Positions 1-6,270 of a DNA stretch of 27,420 nt are shown in pieces (position 1 is the first letter of the stretch; every line of letters starts with the position of its first letter). The translations under genes were made by a program, and so were the position numbers. The stretch lies in assembly GCA_035687745.1 (NCBI GenBank), contig DASRVA010000025.1, positions 1-27,420 on the forward strand, in the 5' to 3' direction. The stretch comes from DASRVA01 sp035687745 (GTDB lineage Bacteria > Gemmatimonadota > Gemmatimonadetes > JACCXV01 > JAHWKZ01). The notes under the pieces were generated by a model. It was not told where the DNA came from. It saw only the letters and a list, made by a program, of their open reading frames with translations, and ran no database searches.

Positions 1-47
1 AACTTCGCGCGCTGTTCGAGGGTCAGGGTGCGAGAGAGCTCGACCAT
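1..47 (-). CDS. 5' end of an unidentified gene (cut by window edge)
   Basis: Only the first 15 codons are visible: an ATG at position 47 followed by MVELSRTLTLEQRAK and then the window edge. A GGGAGAG sequence about 9 nt upstream makes a good ribosome-binding site, which is the main reason to accept the start. It lies 22 nt downstream of the YwaF-like gene on the same strand, so the two are probably co-transcribed. The piece is too short to assign a family. Confidence 0.5.
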   Translation of the reverse strand, partial: MVELSRTLTLEQRAK

Positions 48-69
48 GTGCTGCTCTCCCGATCCTCGA

Positions 70-738
70 TCAGTGGGTAAGCTCAGCGCGCCGGAACGGA
101 AACTCAAGCAGAGTGAAGAGCGCGAGCGCGACCCCCGCCGCCACCCCGATGTAGACCGGCCACGGGCCGAACCAGTCGAGGAGGGTCGGGCCGGCCGGCT
201 TGCGGGCCAGGTAGAGGAAGTTGGCACCGGTCGCCGCGTCTACCGCGCCCACCACGGCGGCGTACCCGAGCGTGATCAGGAACACCCGCCACGCGGATCC
301 CCGCCGGGGGTTCCGTTCCATGCCGAAGACGAGCGTCGTCGCCGAGACCACCACGAGGCCGTGCGTCGTGAAGTACGCGACCCAACGCCAGTCCGGAAAC
401 GAACCGGAGACATCCGGTGTCAGGATCGCCAGCGTGGTCCCGGCGAGCGCCCAATAGTAGAGCATCTCGCAGGCCAGAGGGCTCCTCGTGAGGAGCGCGA
501 ACACGGCGATGAAGATCGCCAGGTCGCAGAGATGGAGGGGCAGGAAGTCCAGCGCGCCGATCTCGCCGCTCGAGGCCGCGAGTGCGAGGTACGCGGTCAC
601 GCTGGCGACGAGCAGCGCGGCCAGCGACCATCGGACCTCCCGCCCCGACGAGCCGGCGGGGCGGCGCCGGACGAGGAGGGGCGTCGCGATCGCGGCAACC
701 GCGGTCCCCGCCACGACCACGAGATGGCCCGGATCCAC
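70..738 (-). CDS. YwaF/TIGR02206-type integral membrane protein
   Basis: A 222-residue polytopic membrane protein of the YwaF (TIGR02206) family, whose biochemical role is not established. About six or seven hydrophobic segments are visible. Two family signatures are present: a histidine-containing LPLHLCDLAIF stretch near residue 67, and FLYLARKP followed by TLLDWFGPWPVYI near residues 172-196. The start is GTG at 738, with AGGAG about 8 nt upstream. Length and topology match the family, with no sign of damage. It lies 45 nt downstream of the dienelactone hydrolase gene on the same strand, so the two may share a transcript. The family call rests on motif recognition; the function is unknown. 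Confidence 0.8.
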   Translation of the reverse strand: MDPGHLVVVAGTAVAAIATPLLVRRRPAGSSGREVRWSLAALLVASVTAYLALAASSGEIGALDFLPLHLCDLAIFIAVFALLTRSPLACEMLYYWALAGTTLAILTPDVSGSFPDWRWVAYFTTHGLVVVSATTLVFGMERNPRRGSAWRVFLITLGYAAVVGAVDAATGANFLYLARKPAGPTLLDWFGPWPVYIGVAAGVALALFTLLEFPFRRAELTH

Positions 739-783
739 CGACGGCTCCTCGCCCCTGGGGCGGTCCCGCGCGGACCGCGCGAC

Positions 784-1662
784 CTACCCGATCGTCCGCT
801 CCAGGTAGGCCTTGAGCCGCCGCCACGCGTCGGCGGCGGGCGCGAGGTTGGTCTCCGGATCACGGTCCACCCACAGCCAGAAGCCGTGCTCGACCGGGTC
901 GTAGACGTGAACGTCGTTGTCGACCCCGGCCTCGCGCAGGGCGGTCACGAACCGCTCCACGTCGGAGGGCGGGATGCCGTCGTCCTGACCGGCGAAGGTC
1001 CCGTAGATCGGGTGGTCGAGCGCGGCCAGCGAGTCCGGGTCCGTGACCAGCGAGCCATAGAAGATGGCGGTCCCGTCGTGATGCTCGCCCCCCAGCGCGT
1101 AGGAGAGCGCGATCCCGCCGCCGAAGCACCACCCCATGGTGGCCACTTTGCCGGTCGCGTCGGGGCGCGCCCGGACGAACGCCGCGGCGGCGTCCAGGTT
1201 CGCGATGACCGCGGGAAGGTTGCCCCGCGCCTCCTGGGTGAGCGCCCGGTTCTCCTCGGGAGTCGAGCCCTTCCGGCCCGCATAGAGGTCGGCCGCCAGG
1301 GCGAGGTACCCCTCGTCCGCGAAGGCGTCGGCCACCTGGCGGACGCGGTCGTTCAGCCCGTCCCACTCGTGGATCAGGATGACACCGGGAAACGGTCCCT
1401 CCCCGTCGGGGACGACGAGATAGCCGGTGGTCGCCGAGTCGCCGGACACGTAGTGGATGCTCTCGCCGCGTGGAGGCGGCGCCTGGCCCAGGATGGCGGC
1501 GGGCACCGAGTCGGGGTTTTGCGAAGCGGTCGCGGCGTCGGGGGCCGCCGACTCGTCCGAGGCGGCCGACTCCGCCCCGGTGTCGGCGCACCCGGCGAGG
1601 AGCCCCATGACAAGTGCGAGCGTGGCGAGCGGGGGTCGGGCGACGATCGAGCGACGGTTCAT
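784..1662 (-). CDS. Dienelactone hydrolase family lipoprotein
   Basis: A 292-residue secreted alpha/beta hydrolase of the dienelactone hydrolase (DLH, COG0412) family. An N-terminal signal peptide ends in the lipobox LLAGC (Cys25), followed by a low-complexity Ser/Ala/Asp linker to about residue 60. The catalytic core has the DLH nucleophile motif GWCFGGG, with Cys179 in place of the usual serine, an acid in GQDDG (about Asp227) and His259 in EHGFW, giving the Cys-Asp-His triad of the family. ATG 1662 is chosen because GGAGG lies just upstream and a signal peptide follows directly. The open frame continues upstream without stops to about 2376, but that part is antisense overlap inside phzF. 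The true substrate is unknown; DLH homologues act on lactones and esters. As a lipoprotein it would act in the periplasm or at the outer membrane. Confidence 0.88.
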   Translation of the reverse strand: MNRRSIVARPPLATLALVMGLLAGCADTGAESAASDESAAPDAATASQNPDSVPAAILGQAPPPRGESIHYVSGDSATTGYLVVPDGEGPFPGVILIHEWDGLNDRVRQVADAFADEGYLALAADLYAGRKGSTPEENRALTQEARGNLPAVIANLDAAAAFVRARPDATGKVATMGWCFGGGIALSYALGGEHHDGTAIFYGSLVTDPDSLAALDHPIYGTFAGQDDGIPPSDVERFVTALREAGVDNDVHVYDPVEHGFWLWVDRDPETNLAPAADAWRRLKAYLERTIG

Positions 1663-1760
1663 GGATTCCTCCAGGGACGGCGGATCACGAAACGGTTGGA
1701 CGTCCCGATCGAGTCTAGCGGCAGGTACCGCCCTCGTCACCCGAACGGCGGCGGGGTGCC

Positions 1761-2564
1761 TCAGACGAGGAGCTCCCCCCGCAGGATCACGACCGCCTGG
1801 CCCTCGAGCTCGACCCGCTCGCCCTTGTCCCGCACGTGGACGACCCCGCCCCTGGGGCCCACCTGACGCCCGACCAGCGGGTTCCGGCCGAGCCGCTGGA
1901 CCCAGTAGGGGGCCAGCGCGCAGTGCGCCGAGCCCGTCACCGGATCCTCGTCGATCCCGACCCGCGGCGCGAAGAACCGCGAGACGAAGTCGAACCGCTC
2001 GTCGTCGGAGGGGCCGGTGACGATCACCCCGCGGGCCGGGATCGTCGCCAGCCGGCGGAAGTCCGGCTCGAGCCCCCGGATCGTCCCTTCCTCCCCGAGT
2101 TCGACCAGCCAGTCCGCCGTCGCCGTGCGGCCGGTCCAGAGGGGCACGACCCCGATCGCCTGAGAGAAGCCCGTCGGGGGCTCCGCCTCCCGCGCAGGCG
2201 TGGCGGGGAAGTCGAGCGCGATTCTCTCGCCCGCCGGCCGCGCGGTCAGGACGCCGCTCCGGGTCTGGAACCGGATGGGCTCCTCCCTGGCCGCCACGCC
2301 GGTCTCCCACAGGACGTGGGCGCTGGCCAGGGTGGCGTGGCCGCACAGGTCGACCTCGGTCAAGGGGGTGAACCACCGCAGCTCGAAACCTTCGGGTCGT
2401 GGCACGAGGAACGCCGTCTCGGAGAGGTTCATCTCACGGGCGACCGACTGCATCCAGTCCTTCTCGGCCGGCTCTGCCAGGAGGCAGACGGCGGCCGGAT
2501 TGCCGTCGAAGGGGTCGCCGGTGAACGCGTCCACCGTTAGGATGGGAACGTGCGTGCGTCGCAT
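1761..2564 (-). CDS. PhzF family isomerase/epimerase
   Basis: A 267-residue PhzF-family protein with the diaminopimelate-epimerase-like fold. Visible signatures: VDAFTGDPFDGNPAAVCLL near the N-terminus, LSETAF carrying the conserved catalytic Glu49, DLCGHATLA near residue 72, and EDPVTGSAHCALAPYW in the second domain. The length is normal. Characterised PhzF catalyses an isomerisation in phenazine synthesis, but no phenazine genes are present here, so the substrate is unknown. The start is taken as ATG 2564. A GAGGAG lies directly against this ATG, too close for a normal ribosome-binding site, while a TAGCAT box 7 nt upstream would allow a leaderless transcript. The 5' end overlaps the divergent gene starting at 2550 by 15 nt. 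Confidence 0.88.
   Translation of the reverse strand: MRRTHVPILTVDAFTGDPFDGNPAAVCLLAEPAEKDWMQSVAREMNLSETAFLVPRPEGFELRWFTPLTEVDLCGHATLASAHVLWETGVAAREEPIRFQTRSGVLTARPAGERIALDFPATPAREAEPPTGFSQAIGVVPLWTGRTATADWLVELGEEGTIRGLEPDFRRLATIPARGVIVTGPSDDERFDFVSRFFAPRVGIDEDPVTGSAHCALAPYWVQRLGRNPLVGRQVGPRGGVVHVRDKGERVELEGQAVVILRGELLV
2538..2543 (+). promoter_or_regulatory. Candidate -10 box (TAGGAT), hypothetical exported protein
   Basis: TAGGAT ends 6 nt before the GTG at 2550, the spacing expected if transcription starts at or next to the start codon. The AGGA within it could instead serve as a weak ribosome-binding site at 8-9 nt. No good -35 is seen. Confidence 0.35.
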
Positions 2565-3023
2565 CTCCTCGATGCTACAGCGGCGGCCCGCCGCCGCCAG
2601 CCCCACATTCCAATCGCGGGGCTCCTGCTGGCCCTCCTCGCGGCGATCCGCTGCGCGGATCCGGTAGGCGACCCGAGCGACGTCTTCGACGTCAGCCCCG
2701 CCCCGGTCCTCGGGCGCTGGATCGAGCTGGAGCCGACCGACGACCCGCCGCGGGAGGCGGTCGTCGAGGCGGGCGCGGGGGTCCTGGCCGGTCGCTTCGA
2801 GTTCGAGCGGACAGGGCTGGGGTTCGAGGTGTCCTTCAACGACGGCACCTGGGACGGCCAGCGGATCCGGTTCGTGACCGGGGACGTGTTCGGAGCCGGG
2901 GTGGGTTCGATCTCCTGGACGGCCCTGCTCGTCCCGGCCGAGGCCGACGAGCCGACCATCCTGCGATTATTCCCGACGATCAGCGCCCGCGTTCCCTTCT
3001 CGGTCGAGTACGTCCGGCCGTGA
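2550..3023 (+). CDS. Hypothetical exported protein
   Basis: A 157-residue protein of unknown family. After a basic N-terminus (RRRQPHIP) there is a hydrophobic stretch, IAGLLLALLAAIRCADP, near residues 21-38. This looks like a signal peptide; the Cys is preceded by Arg, so it is a poor lipobox. The rest is rich in Asp, Glu, Gly and beta-type residues, for example the segment FEVSFNDGTWDGQRIRF. The GTG start at 2550 is the only one that keeps the full signal peptide. Its stop overlaps the start of the metalloregulator gene by 4 nt (GTGA), so the two are translationally coupled. The protein may therefore belong to a metal-responsive function, but that is inference from position only. Confidence 0.6.
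   Translation: MRASHLLDATAAARRRQPHIPIAGLLLALLAAIRCADPVGDPSDVFDVSPAPVLGRWIELEPTDDPPREAVVEAGAGVLAGRFEFERTGLGFEVSFNDGTWDGQRIRFVTGDVFGAGVGSISWTALLVPAEADEPTILRLFPTISARVPFSVEYVRP
2572..2577 (-). promoter_or_regulatory. Candidate -10 box (TAGCAT) for phzF-family gene
   Basis: Read on the minus strand, TG-TAGCAT ends 7 nt before ATG 2564. It faces the divergent TAGGAT box at 2538-2543, so two outward promoters overlap the two 5' ends. There is no clear -35. Confidence 0.35.
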
Positions 3024-3700
3024 GCGCCGAGCCGCGCACGGGACCCGCGATCACCCCACACGTCGAGGACTACCTCAAGGCGATCTACGCGCTGTCCCGG
3101 GAGGACCTCGGCGTGGACCGGGTCTCGACCTCGGCCATCGCCGAGCGGATGCAGGTCTCGGCGGCGTCGGCCACCAGCATGATGCAGCGGCTCGCCGAGA
3201 TGAAGCTGGTCGACTACGTGCCGTACCAGGGCGTCGCGCTGACCGAGGCGGGCGAGAAGATCGCTCTCGAGGTCATCCGCCATCACCGTCTCCTCGAGCT
3301 CTACCTCGCCGAGGCGCTGGGGTATCCGTGGGACGCCGTCCACGACGAGGCCGAGCGGCTCGAGCACGTGATCAGCGAGGAGTTCGAGGACCGGATCGAC
3401 GCCATGCTCGGGCATCCGACCACCGATCCGCACGGGCACCCGATCCCGCCCAAGACCGGCCGCATGCCGGACGAGGAGCACCGCCGGCTGAGCGAGGTCC
3501 AGCCGGGCGAGGTGGTCGTCGTCCGCCGGGTCCACGACCGGGACGGCGGTGCCCTCCGCGCGCTCTCCCTGCTGGAGCTCTTCCCTGGTGTCGAGCTGCG
3601 CGTCGTCGACCGCCCGCCGAGCGGGCCGATCATCGTCGAGCGGGACGGCGAGCAGGTGCGGGTCGAGCGCGAGCTCGCGCGGACGGTCTTCGTCGGCTGA
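3020..3700 (+). CDS. DtxR/MntR family metal-dependent transcriptional regulator
   Basis: A 226-residue regulator of the DtxR/IdeR/MntR family, which binds Fe2+ or Mn2+ and represses metal-uptake genes. An N-terminal winged helix spans about residues 14-75 (ITPHVEDYLKAIYAL, then TSAIAERMQVSAASATSMMQRL). It is followed by the dimerisation and metal-binding segment with RHHRLLELYLAEALG and WDAVHDEAERLEHV. The C-terminal part from about residue 155 resembles an SH3/FeoA-like domain (LSEVQPGEVVVVRRV). The domain order and length fit the three-domain iron-type members better than the short MntR type, but the metal cannot be settled by eye. The GTG start overlaps the upstream stop by 4 nt. feoA lies 79 nt downstream with its own promoter. 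Confidence 0.9.
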   Translation: MSAEPRTGPAITPHVEDYLKAIYALSREDLGVDRVSTSAIAERMQVSAASATSMMQRLAEMKLVDYVPYQGVALTEAGEKIALEVIRHHRLLELYLAEALGYPWDAVHDEAERLEHVISEEFEDRIDAMLGHPTTDPHGHPIPPKTGRMPDEEHRRLSEVQPGEVVVVRRVHDRDGGALRALSLLELFPGVELRVVDRPPSGPIIVERDGEQVRVERELARTVFVG

Positions 3701-3720
3701 CCGGCCTGACGTCCCCAAGG

Positions 3721-3750
3721 TTGACCCGCCGGCCGGCCATCCGTTATCGT
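3721..3750 (+). promoter_or_regulatory. Sigma70-type promoter of feoA
   Basis: TTGACC (3721-3726) and TATCGT (3745-3750) are separated by 18 nt. This is the most consensus-like promoter in the window, in an AT-richer stretch. The start site would fall near 3757, inside the Fur-box-like sequence, leaving a short leader with a proper AGGAG ribosome-binding site at 3770-3774. Confidence 0.6.
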
Positions 3751-3751
3751 A

Positions 3752-3766
3752 TAGGAACAATTCTCA
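3752..3766 (+). promoter_or_regulatory. Fur-box-like operator upstream of feoA
   Basis: TAGGAACAATTCTCA agrees at 12 of 15 positions with the 7-1-7 Fur box form TGAGAATAATTCTCA. The right arm is perfect and the left arm is degenerate. It starts directly after the -10 element and covers the expected transcription start, where a bound repressor would block initiation. A ferric-uptake regulator is the obvious candidate. The neighbouring DtxR-type protein and the PerR-type protein at 26262 are alternatives. Confidence 0.5.
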
Positions 3767-3779
3767 TCCAGGAGTCCTT

Positions 3780-4025
3780 TTGACCGTCGAGTTCCCGCTC
3801 CACTTCATGCACGAGGGCGAGCGCGGCCGCGTGGCCGGGATCCGCTGGCGCGAGGAGGACGTCGCGCGTCGCCTGCTCGAGATGGGATTCCAGAAGGGGG
3901 TCGCGTTCGAGGTCGTCCACTACGACCCGCAGCGCGGGATCACGGTCCGCCTCCCCGATCGCGAGGTGTCGATCGTCCCCTGGCTCGCGCCCGTGATCTA
4001 CGCGACCGAGGACCCCGCGGGATAG
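3780..4025 (+). CDS. feoA: FeoA-type ferrous iron transport accessory protein
   Basis: An 81-residue FeoA-domain protein with a small SH3-like beta-barrel. FeoA proteins associate with the FeoB ferrous iron channel at the cytoplasmic membrane. Recognisable features are EGERGRVAGIRW, the family hallmark RRLLEMGFQKGVAFEVV, and DPQRGITVRLPDREVSI. A TTG start at 3780 is chosen because AGGAG lies 5 nt upstream (3770-3774); ATG 3807 would remove the first strand. A sigma70-like promoter and a Fur-box-like site lie just upstream. No feoB follows: the next gene converges from the other strand 15 nt away. It is therefore an orphan feoA, or FeoB is encoded elsewhere. Confidence 0.85.
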   Translation: MTVEFPLHFMHEGERGRVAGIRWREEDVARRLLEMGFQKGVAFEVVHYDPQRGITVRLPDREVSIVPWLAPVIYATEDPAG

Positions 4026-4040
4026 ATCTCCGCCTAGCCC

Positions 4041-4574
4041 CTACCAGGTCCGCTCTTCAACTCCCGCGCGCCGGTTGACCAGCCGCGCGCAGACGAACAG
4101 CCAGTCGCTGAGCCGGTTCACGTACGGGATCACGGTGTCGGGCAGGTCGTCCGCCGCGAGCGCGACGATCGCGCGCTCGGCCCGTCGGCAGACGGTGCGG
4201 GCGGCGTGCAGGGATGCGCCGGCCTGCGATCCACCCGGAAGGACGAAGGCGGTGATTGCCGGGAGCTCATCTTCCCAGCCGTCGATCTCCTCCTCGAGCG
4301 CCGATATCCGCGCCGCAGGCAGATCCCACTTCTCCTTCCGCCGCTTCGGATCGGGCGTCGCGAGCAGGGCGCCCAGCGCGAAGAGATCGCGCTGGATGCG
4401 TTCGAGCGCGTCCCGGACGGCCAGGTCGTCGACATGGGCCGCCGCCACCCCGATGGACGCGCTCAGCTCGTCCACCTCTCCATAGGCGGCGACCCGGGGC
4501 GAGGCCTTGGAGACCCGGCCGCTTCCGAAGAGCGCGGTCCCCCCGGCGTCTCCCGTCTTCGTGTAGATCTTCAC
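4041..4574 (-). CDS. Cob(I)alamin adenosyltransferase, PduO/MMAB type
   Basis: A 177-residue ATP:corrinoid adenosyltransferase of the PduO (MMAB) family. It transfers the adenosyl group of ATP to cob(I)alamin, making coenzyme B12 in the cytoplasm. Visible signatures are the N-terminal ATP-binding KIYTKTGDAGGTALFGSGRV, YGEVDELSASIG, and the C-terminal corrinoid/ATP motifs CRRAERAI and YVNRLSDWLFVCARLVNRR. The length is typical. GTG 4574 is used because the KIYTKTG motif begins immediately; the open frame upstream runs into the ygfZ-like gene. It lies 13 nt downstream of that gene on the same strand, so they are surely co-transcribed. No B12-dependent enzyme is encoded in the window. Confidence 0.92.
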   Translation of the reverse strand: MKIYTKTGDAGGTALFGSGRVSKASPRVAAYGEVDELSASIGVAAAHVDDLAVRDALERIQRDLFALGALLATPDPKRRKEKWDLPAARISALEEEIDGWEDELPAITAFVLPGGSQAGASLHAARTVCRRAERAIVALAADDLPDTVIPYVNRLSDWLFVCARLVNRRAGVEERTW

Positions 4575-4587
4575 GGACGTCCGCCGT

Positions 4588-5580
4588 TCACGCGTGGACG
4601 GGCACCATCGGCAGGTCCGAGATCTCGGCCTCCACCGAGCCCGCCCGGAGCCGGGTGCCGGCTTCCACGTGATCACGGTGGACGTACGCCAACGCCACCG
4701 GACCGAGGGCCGGGCTGACCGCGCTCCGCGTCACCCGCGCCGCTCCGGGCTTTGCCTCCGCGTCCAGGGTCGCCCCGGGGGGAAGCGGCTCGTCCCCCTC
4801 GAACCGGAGCCCCCGGAGGAGCCGTGCCGGGCGACCGCGGGCCCACAGGCGCGCGATCACCTCCTGCCCCGGATAGCATCCCTTGGTGTGGCTGATCGCG
4901 TTCTCGGTGGGGGCCTCGAGGGGGATCGTCTCCGGCCCGAGCTCGGCCCCCGCGACCGCGATCCCGGATTCGATCTGGACCGTGTCCCACGCCTCAGGTG
5001 CCCCGGCCGCCGCGCCCGCCCCGACGAGGGCGGAGGACGCTGCGGCCGCCATCTCGGAGCGAACCCAGACGTGGAACCCTGTCTCACCCGTGTCGCTCCA
5101 CCGGACGACCCGCGCGTCCGCCGTCCCCACCGCGCTTCCCGAGTGCGCCCCCTCGACCGGATCCGGCAGGTCGAGCCCCGCCCGCCCTAGCACGGCCAGG
5201 CTCTCCGGCCCCTGGAGCGAGAGCGACCGCCATGCGCCGGAGAGGTCCGTGAACTCGACCTCCTGGCCGAAGTAGTACTTGCGGAGGACCTCGAGAGCCG
5301 GGCCGGCCGTGCCGCCAAAGCATTCGACGAGGAGGGACTCCCCGGTCTCGCAGGCGAGTAAGTCGGCCAGGACGCGCCCCTTCTGGGGAACCAGCAGGAA
5401 CGCGCGCGCGCCTCGTCCGGGCTCCAGGTCGTCGACCTTGTTCGTGCACAGGCTGTTCAGGTAGGCGCGCCGCTCCGGACCGCCGATCTCGATCAGGTTC
5501 GAGCCGGGGAGATCGAGCACGCCCGCGCTCTCGCGGATGGCGCGGTAGGCGGCGTGCCAGGTAGCGGTCCCACGATCCAC
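4588..5580 (-). CDS. ygfZ: YgfZ/GcvT-type folate-binding protein
   Basis: A 330-residue protein of the YgfZ family, related to the glycine-cleavage T protein. YgfZ/Iba57 proteins bind folate and support assembly or repair of certain Fe-S enzymes. The diagnostic motif KGCYPGQEVIARLWARG is near residues 234-250 and carries the conserved cysteine. The N-terminal half has SNLIEIGGPERRAYLNSLCTN, and the C-terminal beta-barrel domain ends with LGPVALAYVHRDH. The GTG start at 5580 has no clear ribosome-binding site, but a TAGATT box ends 6 nt upstream. It forms an operon with the cobalamin adenosyltransferase 13 nt downstream. Confidence 0.88.
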   Translation of the reverse strand: MDRGTATWHAAYRAIRESAGVLDLPGSNLIEIGGPERRAYLNSLCTNKVDDLEPGRGARAFLLVPQKGRVLADLLACETGESLLVECFGGTAGPALEVLRKYYFGQEVEFTDLSGAWRSLSLQGPESLAVLGRAGLDLPDPVEGAHSGSAVGTADARVVRWSDTGETGFHVWVRSEMAAAASSALVGAGAAAGAPEAWDTVQIESGIAVAGAELGPETIPLEAPTENAISHTKGCYPGQEVIARLWARGRPARLLRGLRFEGDEPLPPGATLDAEAKPGAARVTRSAVSPALGPVALAYVHRDHVEAGTRLRAGSVEAEISDLPMVPVHA

Positions 5581-5586
5581 GAGCGG

Positions 5587-5592
5587 AATCTA
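5587..5592 (-). promoter_or_regulatory. Candidate -10 box (TAGATT) for ygfZ-like gene
   Basis: On the minus strand, TAGATT ends 6 nt before GTG 5580, which has no ribosome-binding site. This fits a leaderless transcript. No recognisable -35 lies 17-18 nt upstream. Confidence 0.35.
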
Positions 5593-5627
5593 CGGCCGGC
5601 GGGGAGCGCTCTCCACTCGTCCCGCTC

Positions 5628-6197
5628 TCACCCCCCGCCCCCGACGAGGGTGAGGGTCACGCCCTCGGAGCCGGGGGGCACGGGCTCGCTCCGGGCGGAG
5701 AGATCCCCGGGATCGCGCGAAAGGGGGTCGCCGTCCGCGTCCAGGCGCGCCTCCACCACCACGCGGTCGGGAAACGGGGCCGGTCCCAGCATGGCGTCCT
5801 CGGGCCCGATCGAGTATTCGACCGGGAGCGCGGACGGCCGGAGGCGCTGGACGGCGAGCGGGGGCCCAGCGGTCCGGTCCGCGGGACGGACGAACACGAA
5901 GAGAACGGCCTCCGACGGCGGCGTCACGAGCCCCGGCGCCTCGACCACGCCGCTGATCCCGGGACCCGCGGAGACCGTCGCGCCGCCGCTCTGACCGACG
6001 ATCTCCGCCGGCCCCCGCGGCATGGCTTCCGCCGGTCCGCTCGAGCCCGTGACCAGCGCGGCCGGGGCCGCTGAGGCCGGCAGGAGCGGGCGCTCCCGCT
6101 CACGAAGGGCATGCTCCTCCTCCTTCTCCACCCGCTGGCTGCAGGCGACGCACCCCAGAAGAAGAAAGACGGCTCCCGTGGTCACGAACTTTGGCAT
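5628..6197 (-). CDS. Lipoprotein with CcmI (CycH) C-terminal-like domain
   Basis: A 189-residue lipoprotein. The signal peptide is MPKFVTTGAVFLLLGCVAC, with lipobox LLGC. A variable Ala/Pro-rich linker follows. From about residue 85 comes a domain like the Ig-like C-terminal domain of cytochrome c maturation factor CcmI/CycH: SGVVEAPGLVTPPSEAVLFV, then PPLAVQRLRPSALPVEYSI, FPDRVVVEARLDADGDP and SARSEPVPPGSEGVTLTL, in the family order. In CcmI this domain takes part in apocytochrome handling in the periplasm. Here the membrane and TPR parts are absent and the domain is lipid-anchored. ATG 6197 is preferred over 6203 because GGAG lies 6 nt upstream. No other ccm gene is in the window, so a role in cytochrome maturation is inference. 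Confidence 0.7.
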   Translation of the reverse strand: MPKFVTTGAVFLLLGCVACSQRVEKEEEHALRERERPLLPASAAPAALVTGSSGPAEAMPRGPAEIVGQSGGATVSAGPGISGVVEAPGLVTPPSEAVLFVFVRPADRTAGPPLAVQRLRPSALPVEYSIGPEDAMLGPAPFPDRVVVEARLDADGDPLSRDPGDLSARSEPVPPGSEGVTLTLVGGGG

Positions 6198-6270
6198 CCG
6201 CATCTCCGCAAAAGTAGGATATCGCACGTGAAGTGGCTCATCGTCCGGCGTCGCTAGCGGGAAGCCTGCC

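Noticed and set aside
28..1866. 612-codon open frame on the plus strand across the first 1.9 kb
   Set aside because: It runs antisense to the YwaF-like, DLH and PhzF genes, has no domain, and its composition (Arg, Gly, Pro, Asp) is typical of GC-rich antisense frames.
1663..2376. Upstream in-frame extension of the DLH gene (total 530 codons)
   Set aside because: The extension overlaps phzF in another frame. The signal peptide and ribosome-binding site at 1662 define the true start.
2537..3760. 407-codon minus-strand frame opposite the DtxR-type gene
   Set aside because: Low-complexity antisense frame, while the plus strand carries a complete regulator with recognisable domains.
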